Shown here one piece after another: positions 63,331 through 64,000 of a DNA stretch of 64,000 bases. Every line of letters starts with the position of its first letter. Within the stretch, counting starts at the first letter, position 1. The notes below the pieces were generated by a model. That model was given only the letters and a program-made list of their open reading frames with translations, made no database searches and was not told the DNA's origin. A program made the position numbers and the translations under genes. The DNA is from Azospirillum brasilense. GTDB lineage: Bacteria; Pseudomonadota; Alphaproteobacteria; Azospirillales; Azospirillaceae. Location: NCBI RefSeq assembly GCF_008365405.1, contig NZ_QOKV01000013.1:123607-187606 (forward strand), in the 5' to 3' direction.

Positions 63331-63894
63331 GGCCGCCTCCTGTGGCAATGCACGGGGTTTAGCTTGAGCACCGCCCTCATCAGGAAAAAGTGGCATCGAA
63401 AACTCGGTTGGGACTGAAACACAGCCCCCGGTTTTTCGCCGCCGATCTTTCAACGCTTGGGCTCATCACGGCAACAGTCCCTCATTGTGCCGCCGATTGA
63501 CTTGATCTGGATCACCATCCGGCGCGCCTATGCTAATGAGACGGAGCATAGCCGTAAAATAGGCCGACGATACCCCGTCACGCCTTATGCATCATACTCA
63601 ATTCGCAACAATATCAATGCCAAACATAATAAGATAAACTATGACAAAACACATTTTTCATATTGTTGCGAATCTTCACCACGCAACAATGTCCCGGACT
63701 ATAAAATCATTGCACACTTTAATAGAAAGAGTATAAGGAGTCTATAATTTAAAATACCGACAGCAACCTTTTGATGATCAAGAGGTTTGGCAATGCAGCT
63801 ATTAACCAATATCTCGCCGGCCCCTCCACCTCCCATAGGTTTGGCGCGACGGAACATCAGCCGCCATCTTCTCAGAGCCCGTTTGACAACCGGT
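63331..63894. other. AT-rich intergenic region with FNR-like box
   Basis: A 564-bp spacer. Between about 63590 and 63770 it is strongly AT-rich and has only meaningless short frames. It contains the FNR-like site at 63502 and, at 63766-63786, a 21-bp palindrome centred on TTGATGATCAA with one mismatch. The right part merges into transposase 3' DNA. Confidence 0.5.
63502..63515. promoter_or_regulatory. FNR/FixK-type box
   Basis: TTGATCTGGATCAC matches TTGAT-N4-ATCAA at 9 of 10 positions. It lies upstream of the small protein-Crp/Fnr operon. Binding by an FNR-type protein is inferred. Confidence 0.6.
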
Positions 63895-64000
63895 TCAATG
63901 GCAGACACGTCGAAGTAGCAGGCTTGCCATAGCGAGTTGCATCATACCGCCGGAGACGTCGATCCGGGCTTCATAATCTCGAACCAGACGTCTCCAGCGG
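63895..64000 (-). pseudogene. C-terminal end of an IS5-family transposase (partial at window edge)
   Basis: The minus frame from the right edge reads RWRRLVRDYEARIDVSGG, then MMQLAMASLLLRRVCH and a stop at 63895. RLVRDYEARIDVS and the SLLLRR end are the usual C-terminus of IS5-group DDE transposases. Whether the element is complete lies beyond the window. Confidence 0.75.

Noticed and set aside
63457..63747. 96-codon plus frame in the AT-rich region near the right end
   Set aside because: No ribosome site, atypical composition and no similarity to any known pattern; it overlaps the FNR-like box.

Overview
The window is high-GC DNA with tightly packed genes, GTG starts and 4-bp ATGA overlaps. 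Gene content (bacteriophytochrome, two CcoG/FixG copies, caa3-type oxidase, several Crp/Fnr regulators, NnrU, a SMP-30 sugar lactonase next to fructose-bisphosphate aldolase and PEP carboxylase) fits an alphaproteobacterium of the Rhodospirillales, most like Azospirillum or a close relative. That assignment is inferred from gene families, not from a database search.

1-9.2 kb: a light-signalling operon on the minus strand (bacteriophytochrome kinase, Rcp1-like response regulator, REC-PAS protein cut by the window edge). It is followed on the plus strand by a Crp/Fnr regulator, a first ccoG, a 34-residue single-helix protein, a DXD glycosyltransferase and a family-12 glycoside hydrolase-like protein. 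9.2-16.4 kb: central carbon genes (class II aldolase, SMP-30 lactonase, PEP carboxylase), a candidate small RNA with a strong terminator, and a MocR-type regulator. 16.4-24.7 kb: a second ccoG behind a perfect TTGA-N6-TCAA palindrome, a potassium-channel-like protein, a DsbA-fold isomerase, a block of three nested hairpins, an OmpR-type regulator, a RidA protein, a DUF4139-like secreted protein and NnrU. 24.7-33.5 kb: housekeeping, including thiO-thiS-thiG under a clear TPP riboswitch, mgtE, a STAS protein, a GT61 glycosyltransferase, tRNA-Leu(GAG), lipB and acylphosphatase. 33.6-39.7 kb: a caa3-type oxidase operon (subunit II with cytochrome c domain, subunit I+III fusion, small membrane protein) divergent from a triheme cytochrome c.

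39.7-64 kb looks accessory. Transposase remnants occur at 39.8 kb (orfA-like), 49.5-49.8 kb (IS256-like), 59.7 kb (IS3-like) and the right edge (IS5-like), with AT-rich spacers. Between the first two lies a plus-strand run of six genes: alpha/beta hydrolase, patatin, GntP-type permease, RND adaptor, RND pump and a membrane protein. To the right lie a two-domain universal stress protein, a truncated ABC exporter, an MgtA-type P-type ATPase, a MacAB-like efflux operon, an Lpp-like lipoprotein, an L,D-transpeptidase whose C-terminus runs into IS DNA, two small cytochromes c, a zinc alcohol dehydrogenase, a cysteine-rich Crp/Fnr regulator and a small unknown protein with an FNR-like box upstream. 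Together these resemble a low-oxygen/stress survival island.

A theme of the whole window is oxygen and redox adaptation: two ccoG genes, two Crp/Fnr regulators, three candidate Crp/Fnr-type DNA sites, an aa3-type terminal oxidase and three separate c-type cytochrome genes, although no cbb3 structural genes (ccoNOP) are present here.
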